Shown: positions 52,226-61,270, counted from the first letter of the stretch. The stretch: 64,000 nucleotides of DNA from Vibrio porteresiae DSM 19223 (GCF_024347055.1 NZ_AP024896.1:1302001-1366000); one strand, 5' to 3'. The notes: a model not told the origin generated them from the letters alone. Numbers and translations: made by a program.

Positions 52226-53659
52226 TTAGCGGTTTTGCGCACTCGGTTTGGCCTCTGGCGTAAAGGTAAACTGGCGATCAAATGGGAAAGTCAGTTTCTG
52301 CTTACGTAAACGCGGAATACGCTCAACATATTGATCCACCACACCTTCCGACAGCGCCATTAAGTTTGGATTGGCCAACGGCGCGAGATCAGGAGAGAGA
52401 TAACCCGATTTCACCACTAAAGTATCCAGCTCTTTGACATTCACACCCAATAGAGCGAAATCGCTTAAGTTGTGGTATGGGCGGCGACGTTCACACACCA
52501 CCACATCAATGCCACCAATCGACAAAATCGCTTGGCGCGCTGAATCGGCCGTGGCGTCAATCAAACGTTTCACTTTGAAAGTTTCATGAACCGCTACACC
52601 GCTTGGGTCAAGGCTTGCACCCACACTGAGTGTCAGCTTGGCTCCAACACCAGCATCAAAGGCTGCAATAGTAGCGGCTTTATCAGCAATGCCCGCAACT
52701 AAAGTGCTGGTCGCTTTTTGTTTGATCAACTCAGCCAACACATCGCCGCGATCGCCCACACCACCACCGGTTGGGTTATCTCCAGAATCCGCCAAAATCA
52801 CAGGATAGGTAGAACAGTCAATCGCCCAAGCGACACACTCGCTGACCGTGCCAGTTTGGCAGCCAAAGCGAAACTCTTCCCGTGCCTGCCAGTAACTGTT
52901 GGCGATCACTTTAGCTTGCTGTTTAAGTACCTCATCGTCCGTACCGGTCAATACGGCACACGCCGTGGCGCGCGGCTCATCCGCCCACACATAACCGACA
53001 AGTAACGATGCATCCCACACCCCATCAATCTTATCGATCTCAGGTAGCTGAGCATAAAGCGAAGCGGCCGGTTCATCTTCAGTGCTGGTTTGCTCGCCAG
53101 CGAGCACCACAGGAATCGGACACCAATAGATCTTGGGTGTAACGCCAGTAGTAATGCAGTTGACCAACATAGTCACCGAACGGCGCATGGTCTCTTCAAT
53201 ATCAATGTGCGGCGCTGTGCGATAGGCAGAAAAAGCGTTCAATTGATCAATGATGGTTTGCGAAACGTTGCCATGCAGATCGTAGCTTGCACTGATCGGA
53301 CAATCTGGACCGACTAATTCACGCGTCGCACTGATCCAATCCGCTTCGGCGTCTTCCATGCCTTCGACATACATCGCACCATGCATCGCAAGGTAGACAC
53401 CATCAACGGGCAGCGCTTGTTTTAACTCAGCAAGAAAGCGGGTTTTAAACTCAAGATACGTCGCTTTAGCCACTGGGCCGCCGGGAATCGCACGCGCATG
53501 CAAAGTCGGAATAAACTCTGCATCATAGTCCTGCAAAAAGGCAAAGCTTGGGTGATTGAGCAGTGCTGCTCCCTCGTACACGCGAAATTCGTCATACTCT
53601 GTCAGCACTGGATTATAAGTACTGCATTCAATATGAATGCCGCCAAACGCAATACGCAT
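52226..53659 (-). CDS. M81-family (MlrC/microcystinase-like) metallopeptidase
   Basis: A 477-residue protein of the DUF1485/MlrC family. The N-terminus RIAFGGIHIECSTYNP and the metal-motif region YLAMHGAMYVEGMEDAEAD, with LADSGDNPTGGGVGDR further on, are typical. MlrC hydrolyses linear peptides, and related genes often accompany peptide transporters. It ends 14 bases before the ABC ATPase gene, so the two are co-transcribed. I infer it trims or hydrolyses the imported substrate; the real substrate is unknown. Confidence 0.88.
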   Translation of the reverse strand: MRIAFGGIHIECSTYNPVLTEYDEFRVYEGAALLNHPSFAFLQDYDAEFIPTLHARAIPGGPVAKATYLEFKTRFLAELKQALPVDGVYLAMHGAMYVEGMEDAEADWISATRELVGPDCPISASYDLHGNVSQTIIDQLNAFSAYRTAPHIDIEETMRRSVTMLVNCITTGVTPKIYWCPIPVVLAGEQTSTEDEPAASLYAQLPEIDKIDGVWDASLLVGYVWADEPRATACAVLTGTDDEVLKQQAKVIANSYWQAREEFRFGCQTGTVSECVAWAIDCSTYPVILADSGDNPTGGGVGDRGDVLAELIKQKATSTLVAGIADKAATIAAFDAGVGAKLTLSVGASLDPSGVAVHETFKVKRLIDATADSARQAILSIGGIDVVVCERRRPYHNLSDFALLGVNVKELDTLVVKSGYLSPDLAPLANPNLMALSEGVVDQYVERIPRLRKQKLTFPFDRQFTFTPEAKPSAQNR

Positions 53660-53704
53660 ATCTCTTCCTTATTGAGTCTATGTTATTGATACAAAATACA
53701 TCTT

Positions 53705-54847
53705 TTACTGGTACAAATAGTGATAAATCGCCACGCTTGCTGCAGCATGTGGCCAACAATGCGGGGCAAAAAGTAATGGTTTCACTTCCGTTTTGCCCAC
53801 CATGCTTGGCAGCACATTGGCTGCCATGCTCTGTTTTACTATGGTGGCGAACAATCCTTGAAATCCCCCTTGAGCATGGGCGATCAAAATCAGTTGCGGA
53901 TCGTTAATCTGAATAATATTCGCCAGCGCCAAGCCAAGCGCATTGCCTGCTCGATGTAAAATACGCACAGCAGCGGAATCGCCACTCGCGGCCAATGTTT
54001 CCAAATCAGCGACGCAGTCAGCGGGCAGATGAGCTTCGAGCGCCTGCTCACGAATCGCCAAGACCGAAGAGACCGTATCTAAACAGCCACGTTTACCACA
54101 GCGACAAGGTAAATTATTGGGTTCGACTGTGGTATGCGCAATTTCACCTGCCCCACCGTGGGCACCGCGATAGAGTTCACCACGGATAAAGTGCGCCGAA
54201 CCAATCCCATCGCCTAAGGTAATTAACGTGAAATCGTTGACCTCTTTGGCTAAACCAAACACGTGTTCATCAATCGCCAGTGATTTGGCATCGTTTTCTA
54301 AATAAACAGGCAAAGCCAATTGATGGTGCTCGGCAAGATAGTCGCTAAGCATATGGGCAATGGGCACATCAACCCAATCTAACAAAGTGGATTTAAGACA
54401 CAGCTCCCCTGCGCTATCAACCACGCCAGAAAGTGCCAAGCCGACACTCATCACTTGCTCTGCAGTAATCTGCGCGGCAGCAATAAGAAGGGGAATGTGC
54501 GCGCCAATACTTTCTACTAATCGGTTCGGATCGCGTGACAAAGGGCATTGTTCAAAAGCGTATGCGATTCCGTTGATATCCACCAAAAGCAGGCCAACTG
54601 CGTCATCGAGCAGCGAGACGCCAATAAAAAACTGCTGCGCATCTGGCAGCACTAAACGTACCGAAGGGCGACCTTGGCCGGAAACGTTCGAGTCTGTCTC
54701 TAGCAAAATGCCCTGTTCGAGCAATTTGCGTACGGGCTGACTAATCGCCGCTTTGCTGATCCCGAGCTGTTTTGCCAAGTCAGTGCGGCTTTGCGCGCCA
54801 CCACTGTGGATCAAACGCAGGATGTGTTGCTGTTGTGATTCAAGCAT
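53705..54847 (-). CDS. ROK-family transcriptional repressor
   Basis: A 380-residue NagC/Mlc-like protein. The N-terminal winged helix (SRTDLAKQLGISKAAISQPV) is followed by a ROK kinase-like sensor with LGDGIGSAHFI and the zinc motif CRCGKRGCLDT. Three starts are possible: ATG 54847, GTG 54865 with AAGG upstream, and ATG 54907; I use the shortest that keeps the domain whole. It sits between the divergent units of the ABC cluster, beside inverted repeats that are plausible operators. Confidence 0.85.
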   Translation of the reverse strand: MLESQQQHILRLIHSGGAQSRTDLAKQLGISKAAISQPVRKLLEQGILLETDSNVSGQGRPSVRLVLPDAQQFFIGVSLLDDAVGLLLVDINGIAYAFEQCPLSRDPNRLVESIGAHIPLLIAAAQITAEQVMSVGLALSGVVDSAGELCLKSTLLDWVDVPIAHMLSDYLAEHHQLALPVYLENDAKSLAIDEHVFGLAKEVNDFTLITLGDGIGSAHFIRGELYRGAHGGAGEIAHTTVEPNNLPCRCGKRGCLDTVSSVLAIREQALEAHLPADCVADLETLAASGDSAAVRILHRAGNALGLALANIIQINDPQLILIAHAQGGFQGLFATIVKQSMAANVLPSMVGKTEVKPLLFAPHCWPHAAASVAIYHYLYQ

Positions 54848-54937
54848 TATTGATCTTTTTTTCACCGAAATTACCTTGACAATACTGTTTGAAAATGAAT
54901 AAATCAACCAAATAGTTTTAACTTATAACAAAAAGAC

Positions 54938-54970
54938 ATTTATTTAGTTAATTTACTTTACTAAATAAAT
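54938..54970. promoter_or_regulatory. Inverted repeat, candidate ROK operator
   Basis: ATTTATTTAGT and ACTAAATAAAT are perfect inverted repeats separated by 11 bases. AT-rich TTATTT/AAATAA half-sites resemble Mlc/NagC operators. It lies between the ROK gene and the binding-protein gene. Confidence 0.6.
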
Positions 54971-55069
54971 TCAAAATGCACGCTAGCACGCTTTATCAGC
55001 CGACATATGGATGTTCGCTCTACGCTATCGATGCCTTTAACGCTGCCTGAACGAGTAAAAAAGGTTCAA

Positions 55070-55090
55070 TTCGTTTAATGACTAAACGAA
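55070..55090. promoter_or_regulatory. Second inverted repeat before the binding-protein gene
   Basis: TTCGTTTA and TAAACGAA are separated by five bases, 73 bases before the binding-protein start. It could be an operator or a leader hairpin. Confidence 0.45.
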
Positions 55091-55162
55091 CTCAATCTGG
55101 TTGTTAACGGTACATACCGCTAAACAACGGGACTATCAACGGAAATGACGTGAGGGACTCAC

Positions 55163-56710
55163 ATGCAACCTACTGTTTTACGCCGCTGGCGTGGGCAACT
55201 GCTCAATCTTAGCCGTCTTGCGCTACTCTGCTTACCTCAAGTAGCACTGGCTTCTACGGTCACCATCATGCAAAGCGAACCGCCACGCAGTATGGACCCA
55301 GGTGATCAAACCGCCACTTACACCTTTAATATGCTCGACCCTATGTATGAAGGGCTCGTGCGTATGGATGAACAAGGCAAAGTGATTCCAGCGCTCGCCA
55401 CTGCTTGGCATAGCGACAATACCGGAAAAATCTGGACCTTCGATTTGCGCCAAGGGGTGCACTTTCATGATGGTTCGGCGTTTGATGCCAAGGCGGTGGT
55501 GTACAACATTCAGCGCCATTTGGATAAATCACGCGGGTTAGCCGCCAGTGGCCGTTTACGCAATGTGATTGCTTCTGTTGAAGCAACCTCTCCAACTCAA
55601 GTTACCTTTACACTCAAGAAAACCTTCCCTACCTTTTTGAATCTTCTTACCTCTGGCGCCGCTATGATGGTAAGTCCAACGGCGGATAAAGCAGGCACCT
55701 TAAGCATGAAAGCCGATGGCACTGGCCCATATGAGTTTGTGCAATACAAAACTGGCGAGTATGTGTTGGAAAAACGCAACCCAGATTATTGGGGTAAAGT
55801 ACAAGGTGCTGACGACCTAAAATGGACGTGGAGCGAAGAGATGTCGGTGATGAACATGGCCATTCAATCGGGCGAAGCAGATGTGATTAACCCTGTACCA
55901 CCACAATTTGCACGCCTACTGAATAACAATCCAGAAGTGAATTTGACTCAATCACCGGGTTCAGCGGTCTTTTGGGTGGCATTGGATACAGCAATGAAGC
56001 CGCTCGATGATGTACGTGTGCGCCAAGCACTCAACTTTGCAACCGATCGCAGCGCGCTAGTGAAAGCCGTCTCTTTTGGTTACGCTCAACCAGCGAACTC
56101 TCCTCTCGCATCCATTGCTCCGGGATACGACAGCAAACTGAACGATTACCCATTTAACATCGATAAAGCCAAATCGCTATTAAGTGCAGCGGGTTACCCG
56201 AATGGTTTCTCGATGTCGATTGCGGTTCAAGGCCCAGACGCACGTACTGCGCAAGTGCTGCAGGCCATGTGGAAGAAAATTGGTGTCGATCTAGAAGTCA
56301 AACAGATGGAAAGTGGCGTGTGGACTAAAGCCGCCTTTGCCAGCCCAGAAGAGAAAGCCAAATTGGGCGTAAGCTCTGTGCTGGCTTCTTGGTCATCAGG
56401 TTTGGTTGGCAACGATAACCAACTGCGCCCATTGTACGATTCACAAAGTTTCGCCCCTGGCGGTGCTAACCTAGGTTTCTACAAAAACAGCGAAGTCGAC
56501 CAACTGATTGATGAGGCCTCCTCAACGCTCGATGAAACCAAACGTAACGCTCTGTATGGCAAACTGCAAACTCTGATCAGTCATGACGCGCCACACGTTC
56601 TGCTTTACTACCAAGATGATTTGTATGCCACCGGTAAACAAGTTCAAGGTGTGCAAATGATTCCTGGCGGCAATTTGGTGGTGCGCGATGCCACGCTTGC
56701 GGCTAAGTAG
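55163..56710 (+). CDS. Peptide ABC transporter substrate-binding protein
   Basis: A 515-residue periplasmic binding protein of the SBP_bac_5 family (DppA/GsiB type). A long signal peptide ends QVALA. EPPRSMDPGDQTATYTFNMLDPMYEGLV is represented by SMDPGDQTATY and MYEGLV; WTFDLRQGVHFHDGSAFDAKAVVYN is a family hallmark. These proteins bind peptides, glutathione or related compounds. It opens the binding-protein-permease-permease-kinase unit. Confidence 0.92.
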   Translation: MQPTVLRRWRGQLLNLSRLALLCLPQVALASTVTIMQSEPPRSMDPGDQTATYTFNMLDPMYEGLVRMDEQGKVIPALATAWHSDNTGKIWTFDLRQGVHFHDGSAFDAKAVVYNIQRHLDKSRGLAASGRLRNVIASVEATSPTQVTFTLKKTFPTFLNLLTSGAAMMVSPTADKAGTLSMKADGTGPYEFVQYKTGEYVLEKRNPDYWGKVQGADDLKWTWSEEMSVMNMAIQSGEADVINPVPPQFARLLNNNPEVNLTQSPGSAVFWVALDTAMKPLDDVRVRQALNFATDRSALVKAVSFGYAQPANSPLASIAPGYDSKLNDYPFNIDKAKSLLSAAGYPNGFSMSIAVQGPDARTAQVLQAMWKKIGVDLEVKQMESGVWTKAAFASPEEKAKLGVSSVLASWSSGLVGNDNQLRPLYDSQSFAPGGANLGFYKNSEVDQLIDEASSTLDETKRNALYGKLQTLISHDAPHVLLYYQDDLYATGKQVQGVQMIPGGNLVVRDATLAAK

Positions 56711-56711
56711 C

Positions 56712-56788
56712 CATGCAACTAACCATGCAACTAGCTATGCAGCTAACTATGGCCTTAAGTAAAACAGAGGCCCTTAAGTAAAACAGAG
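56712..56788. repeat. Two adjoining short tandem repeats after the binding-protein gene
   Basis: CATGCAACTAAC (56712) is followed by CATGCAACTAGC, TATGCAGCTAAC and a partial TATGGCC: 12-bp units. Directly after, CCTTAAGTAAAACAGAG occurs at 56753 and 56772, a 19-bp period. They fill the 85-base gap before the first permease gene. Confidence 0.88.
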
Positions 56789-56795
56789 CGTTGGA

Positions 56796-57716
56796 ATGAA
56801 GTCGTATATTCTTAAAAAGCTATTTGCCTTTCCGTTTATCTTGATTGGCGTCTCTTTAGTGGTGTTTGTTGCCATCCGTTCTTTGCCGGGCGATCCTGCC
56901 CGGCTGATGGCGGGCACTCAAGCGACACCGGATGCCGTGCAAGATATGCGAGTGCGCCTCGGTTTAGAACAGCCGTTACCGGTGCAATATTTAAAATTCG
57001 TCAAAGGTGCAGTTCAAGGCGACTTTGGTGAATCTCTCAAATCCAAACGTCCCGTGGTGACAGAAATCGCCGAGCGGTTACCTTACACCTTAACGTTGGC
57101 GCTGCTCGCATATATTGTTGCAATCATCGTCGGTGTGCCAATGGGAATGTTAGGCGCTATTTATCAACATCGAGCCATCGACCAAATTGTCATGATTGTG
57201 GCGATTACCGGTGCTTCGGTAGCCAACTTTTGGCTAGCCTTATTGGCCATGAACTACTTTTCCGTCGAACTGCGTTGGCTACCGCTACTGGGTGCAACCT
57301 CTTGGAAAAGCTATATTTTGCCAACACTCACCTTAGCGATTTTCCCCATGGCAGTCGTTGCTCGTATGACTCGCTCCGGCATCGTTGATGTGCTCTCTGC
57401 TGACTATATCCGCACCGCCAAAGCCAAAGGGCTTTCGCCGATGCGTATTTACTGGATTCATGCCTTTCGTAATGCGCTGGTGCCAATTGTCACCATCATC
57501 GCCTTAAACTTTGGCAGCTTGATTGGCGGCGCAGTGGTTACCGAATCACTGTTTAACTGGCCGGGCATTGGCCGTCTATTGGTCGATTCGGTGCGCTATC
57601 GTGATTATCCCGTGATTGAAGGGGTCACGTTAGTCGCCGTTAGTGGTGTGGTGATAATGAACTTAGTTGGTGAAGTGGTTATCGGTTTTCTTAATCCCAA
57701 AATCAGGTTTACCTAA
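56796..57716 (+). CDS. Peptide ABC transporter permease (DppB/GsiC type)
   Basis: A 306-residue inner-membrane permease with six hydrophobic segments. The N-terminal VVFVAIRSLPGDPARLMAG and the cytoplasmic loop DYIRTAKAKGLSPMRIYWIH, with the EAA-like AFRNALVP, are typical of DppB/GsiC. It overlaps the next permease by one base (TAATG). Confidence 0.93.
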   Translation: MKSYILKKLFAFPFILIGVSLVVFVAIRSLPGDPARLMAGTQATPDAVQDMRVRLGLEQPLPVQYLKFVKGAVQGDFGESLKSKRPVVTEIAERLPYTLTLALLAYIVAIIVGVPMGMLGAIYQHRAIDQIVMIVAITGASVANFWLALLAMNYFSVELRWLPLLGATSWKSYILPTLTLAIFPMAVVARMTRSGIVDVLSADYIRTAKAKGLSPMRIYWIHAFRNALVPIVTIIALNFGSLIGGAVVTESLFNWPGIGRLLVDSVRYRDYPVIEGVTLVAVSGVVIMNLVGEVVIGFLNPKIRFT

Positions 57717-58579
57717 TGGAAATGGTACAACAGCAACAGAGTACGACGTCCAAATTAGGTCGTCTTTGGTACGGCATGCGCGCGCATCCAAGCCTCACGT
57801 TAGGGTCGGTTTTAGTGGGGTTACTGATTCTTGCCGCGATTTTCGCTCCATGGTTAACCCCGTTTGATCCCTCAGAGCAGGATTTGATCAACACCTTACA
57901 AGCGCCCTCTTGGCAACACTGGTTTGGTACGGACGACTACGGTCGCGATATTTTTACCCGCGTAATGTTTGGTGCGCGCATTACTCTCATGGAAGTGGTG
58001 CTCAGCGTCGGCATTTCGATGCTAGTCGGTGTGCCACTGGGCGTGATTGCCGGTTTAGGTCATCGCCGTCTTGATCAGATCATCATGTGGGTGATGGACA
58101 TCATCTTCGCCTTCCCCGGTATTGTCCTGGCGATTTTAATTGTCAGCGTGCTCGGTGAAGGGCTATTTAACATGCTGGTTGCCATCGGGATTTTCTCCAT
58201 CCCCGTGTATGCCCGTTTAAGTCGTAACCTGACGCTCAATATCAAAACTCAGGAATACGTCGAAGCGGCACAAGCGCTTGGAGTTCGCCATATTTCCATC
58301 ATCACTCGCTACATTATTCGTAATGCGGTAGGTCCACTGATTGTGCAATCCACCCTAACCGCAGGCAGTGTGGTGCTTTCCGCCGCAAGCCTCTCCTTTC
58401 TTGGTCTTGGGGTGCAACCGCCGAGCCCAGAATGGGGAACCATGATGAGTGATGGCCGCAATTTCCTTGGGCTAGATATCTATCTGTCCCTGTTTCCCGG
58501 CTTAGCTATCTTAATCACGGTGTTAGGGTTCAATATCCTCGGTGATGGATTAAGCGACTTACTCGACAGCCGTTCATAG
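57716..58579 (+). CDS. Peptide ABC transporter permease (DppC/GsiD type)
   Basis: A 287-residue inner-membrane permease with six hydrophobic segments, partner of the preceding one. WFGTDDYGRDIFTRVMFGAR and the EAA-like YVEAAQALGVRHISII are family hallmarks, and SLSFLGLGVQPPSPEWG near the end is near-invariant. It ends ten bases before the ROK kinase gene, so the kinase is co-expressed. Confidence 0.93.
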   Translation: MEMVQQQQSTTSKLGRLWYGMRAHPSLTLGSVLVGLLILAAIFAPWLTPFDPSEQDLINTLQAPSWQHWFGTDDYGRDIFTRVMFGARITLMEVVLSVGISMLVGVPLGVIAGLGHRRLDQIIMWVMDIIFAFPGIVLAILIVSVLGEGLFNMLVAIGIFSIPVYARLSRNLTLNIKTQEYVEAAQALGVRHISIITRYIIRNAVGPLIVQSTLTAGSVVLSAASLSFLGLGVQPPSPEWGTMMSDGRNFLGLDIYLSLFPGLAILITVLGFNILGDGLSDLLDSRS

Positions 58580-58589
58580 AGAGTGTGTT

Positions 58590-59516
58590 ATGTCTTTAGC
58601 AACATGCATTTGTGCCGACATTGGTGGCTCGTTTATTAAATTTGGCTTATCAAGCCAAGCAGGCGAAGTGACGTTAATTGATCAGTGCCCCAATCCTGCC
58701 CATTCTTGGAGTGATTTTGTGGCTGCGCTGCAACAGCTTATTGCGACACATCACGCCAGTATTGCCCCTGATGCCCCACTGGCCATATCCACAACGGGAG
58801 TGGTGAATACGCGCAGCGATACCATTTTAGCGGGCAATATTCCTGCCTTTAACGGCCATAAAGTGACTGCAGAATTGACCGACGCGCTTAAGCGTCCCGT
58901 CGTAATTGCCAATGATGCCGACTGTTTTACTCTTGCCGAAAGTCGTTTAGGCAAAGCACACGACTGCACCATTGTCCTTGGCGCGATTCTCGGTACAGGA
59001 GTCGGTGGCGGCTTAGTGATTAATGGCAATATCATCGAAGGACGTGGTGGCATCACCGCTGAATGGGGACATGGGCCGATCACCAAAACCTCGGTAACCA
59101 GTCTATCCGGTGAAGAACTGACACTGCCCCGCCTTGCTTGTGGCTGTGGTCAAGTCGGTTGCCTAGATACCTATGGTGGAGCTCGGGGTTTAGAACGGCT
59201 ACACCAATGGCGTCATAATGTTGCACTGTCTAGCCGTGAAATCATGCAGCAGTGGCATGAAAAAGCACCTCAAGCGCTGGAAACCTTACACCTGTGGCTG
59301 CAGATTGTCAGTGAACCACTGGCGTTCACCATCAATATTCTGGGGGTGGATAAAGTGGTGGTAGGCGGCGGACTTGCCTCAGAAGAAGAGCTTATCGCCC
59401 AATTAGACAATGCCGTGCGTCAATTGATCTTAACGCCCACCGCAGAAAAGCTCATCGAGCCGGGTCAGTTCTACCATCAAGGTGGCCTCGTTGGAGCCTC
59501 TTTCCTTACTCGCTAA
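58590..59516 (+). CDS. ROK-family sugar kinase (NanK/NagK-like)
   Basis: A 308-residue kinase without a DNA-binding domain. The phosphate-1 motif is ADIGGSFIKFGL, the phosphate-2 region GAILGTGVGGGLVING, the catalytic Asp lies in VIANDADCF, and the zinc site is CGCGQVGCLDTYGG. ROK kinases act on glucose, N-acetylglucosamine, N-acetylmannosamine and similar sugars. Being the last gene of a peptide-transporter operon suggests that the imported compound carries an amino sugar. The exact sugar is not predictable. Confidence 0.88.
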   Translation: MSLATCICADIGGSFIKFGLSSQAGEVTLIDQCPNPAHSWSDFVAALQQLIATHHASIAPDAPLAISTTGVVNTRSDTILAGNIPAFNGHKVTAELTDALKRPVVIANDADCFTLAESRLGKAHDCTIVLGAILGTGVGGGLVINGNIIEGRGGITAEWGHGPITKTSVTSLSGEELTLPRLACGCGQVGCLDTYGGARGLERLHQWRHNVALSSREIMQQWHEKAPQALETLHLWLQIVSEPLAFTINILGVDKVVVGGGLASEEELIAQLDNAVRQLILTPTAEKLIEPGQFYHQGGLVGASFLTR

Positions 59517-59579
59517 TGGCTTACTTGCTAATAGCTTATTTGATAATAGCTTGTTTGCTAATAGCTTAATTGTTAATAA
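59505..59579. repeat. 15-bp tandem repeat starting in the kinase stop region
   Basis: CTTACTCGCTAATGG (the last three codons, stop and three more bases of the kinase gene) is followed by four degenerate 15-bp copies: CTTACTTGCTAATAG, CTTATTTGATAATAG, CTTGTTTGCTAATAG and CTTAATTGTTAATAA. Every copy keeps an in-frame TAA at the same place. Confidence 0.9.
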
Positions 59580-59625
59580 ATAGTGCCGCTGACACCATCA
59601 GCCCAACTTATGTCACCAAAAACAA

Positions 59626-59653
59626 TGAACAGACCTAGAGTTAGGTCTGTTCA
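59626..59653. terminator. Bidirectional terminator
   Basis: TGAACAGACCTA pairs perfectly with TAGGTCTGTTCA (12 bp) over GAGT. On the minus strand it is followed by TTGTTTTTGG, serving the phosphoesterase gene; on the plus strand the T-run is poor. Confidence 0.78.
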
Positions 59654-59719
59654 CTTTGGCACATTTGCCTTTGCGTAATCTCAACCTTTTCGTAAGCATG
59701 AGCTTGACGTACATACGTT

Positions 59720-60517
59720 TTAAGCCGTGCGAGGTCGATTGACTGGCGCTGCCACGGCACTTAATTCTTGGGTTTGCTCTGAGTAGTGGCTGAGCTCCAA
59801 ACGTCCATCATGGTGTTCAAGAACGGCGGTGCAGTTTTCTAACCAATCGCCGGTATTGATGTAGAGTTTACCTTCCACAGGCAACAGTTCAGGATTGTGG
59901 ATATGACCACACACAATGCCATCAAAATCGGTGTTTTTGATTTTACCAACGGCTAAAGAACGGTAACGACTCATCGCAGCTTCCGCCGCGGGAGACCACT
60001 GTTTTAGAGTGCGCGCAACCGATTGATATGGCTTGCCAAATAGACGGCGCACGCCATTCCACAGCGAGTTAATCATCAACACCACATCATAGGCGTAATC
60101 GCCCATCACACCTTCAAGACGGCTGGTGCACATTTGGCGATCAAATTCATCGCCATGCACCATTAAAAGTTTGCCATGATTAGGACTGTGATAGACGTAT
60201 TCACGATGAATTTCAACGTGTTCGAAGGTACTTCCAGTCCAATCACGCAGCGCATCATCGTGATTGCCGGGGATGTAGATGACTTTTGTGCCCTGCTTGG
60301 CTTTGCGCCGCAGCAGTTGCAGGATCTGTTGATGCTCTTCTGGCCAATGCCAGCGGCGTTTAAGCGCTTGCATATCAACAATATCCCCAACCAAAAACAG
60401 ATATTCACTGTGGTGGTAACGTAAGAAATGGAGTAAGTATCTAGCACGACAGTGCTTTTCACCCAGATGTAAATCCGATAACCAGATAGCTCGGCAGTGA
60501 CGATCAGCTGAGGTCAT
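59720..60517 (-). CDS. LpxH-like metallophosphoesterase
   Basis: A 265-residue calcineurin-like phosphoesterase of the UDP-2,3-diacylglucosamine diphosphatase group. Metal and catalytic motifs are all present: SDLHLG, GDIVD, PGNHDD, VHGDEFD, CGHIHNP and NTGDW. It is longer than canonical LpxH and may be a paralogue rather than the lipid A enzyme; the genome should have a true lpxH elsewhere. No operon partners. Confidence 0.85.
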   Translation of the reverse strand: MTSADRHCRAIWLSDLHLGEKHCRARYLLHFLRYHHSEYLFLVGDIVDMQALKRRWHWPEEHQQILQLLRRKAKQGTKVIYIPGNHDDALRDWTGSTFEHVEIHREYVYHSPNHGKLLMVHGDEFDRQMCTSRLEGVMGDYAYDVVLMINSLWNGVRRLFGKPYQSVARTLKQWSPAAEAAMSRYRSLAVGKIKNTDFDGIVCGHIHNPELLPVEGKLYINTGDWLENCTAVLEHHDGRLELSHYSEQTQELSAVAAPVNRPRTA

Positions 60518-61069
60518 GTTCTCTCCTCGTGAAACATTAACCTTGTTAGGCTAGCGCGCTGGTTTGACACTTAAGTGACGTATCATTGATGATTCAGTGA
60601 CAGCTAGGTGAGTAAAAGCTCTGTTTATAGAAGGGGTTATGGGGATACATTAGCAAGTTTTGCTCATAGGCAAATCGTACTAATGTCTGAACACTATCAA
60701 TACGTAAACATAGCAATGCGTAGACATAGCAATAACGGCTCGCCACTAGAGCAAAGGATTGAATGCGGGCTGAAGAGTGAAACCAGTGGTCAAGGAACAT
60801 TGACCACTACGATTCTCAGGATCTGTTATTCTCTGCACTGGCATTCTCAACAGATTTGATATCAATGAGTTAGATTATCAGTCGCGTCGCAGCTCAGAAC
60901 AGGGAGTGTCACAGGGAAGTTACCGCAATAGTCTCTCTTACTGGGAAGAGAGCCATGCATTGATTGATTTTTAACTATCAATAGAAAAAAACCACTTGGA
61001 AATGGGTCAGTGTTATCTATTTCTAGGGAAAGCGATAAAACTGAATTACATAAGAGGATTTAGATGTAA
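60518..61069. other. Gene-free region with a repeat and hairpins
   Basis: 552 bases without a supported gene. It contains a 16-bp tandem pair (60703-60718 CGTAAACATAGCAATG and 60719-60734 CGTAGACATAGCAATA), a perfect stem-loop at 60785-60808 and a CTCTCTT/AAGAGAG stem near 60940. A small RNA is possible but unproven. Confidence 0.45.
60785..60808. repeat. Isolated perfect stem-loop
   Basis: AGTGGTCAA pairs with TTGACCACT around GGAACA, with no T-run and no neighbouring stop codon. It could be an operator (dyad) or part of an RNA. Confidence 0.5.
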
Positions 61070-61270
61070 TTAATTTCTATTAATATATCTTTCAGCATTG
61101 GCAAATAGCTTGTCGCACAGTTTCTTCTGCTCAGCGTATTCAGTCGTACCGGTGGTCATTGCATCAAGTACTTCTTTCGCTTGTTGATATTCACCAACCA
61201 TAGCGGAAAAACGCACTTCAAAGTTATTCTTATTTGCTCTATTAGTCGATTTTTTATATGGTCGTTTCAT
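61070..61270 (-). CDS. Small basic protein of unknown function
   Basis: A 66-residue protein I do not recognise. The N-terminus is strongly basic (KRPYKKSTNRANKNN) and the rest looks helical and soluble (YQQAKEVLDAMTTG, YAEQKKLCDKLFANAERYI). There is no signal peptide. AAGG lies nine bases before the ATG. A 49-codon frame ends 11 bases upstream on the same strand, so the two may form a small operon. Confidence 0.6.
   Translation of the reverse strand: MKRPYKKSTNRANKNNFEVRFSAMVGEYQQAKEVLDAMTTGTTEYAEQKKLCDKLFANAERYINRN

Larger units (their letters stand above)
54848..55162. other. Divergent control region of the ABC cluster
   Basis: 315 AT-rich bases holding two inverted repeats described separately. 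No coding frame is recognised. Confidence 0.5.
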
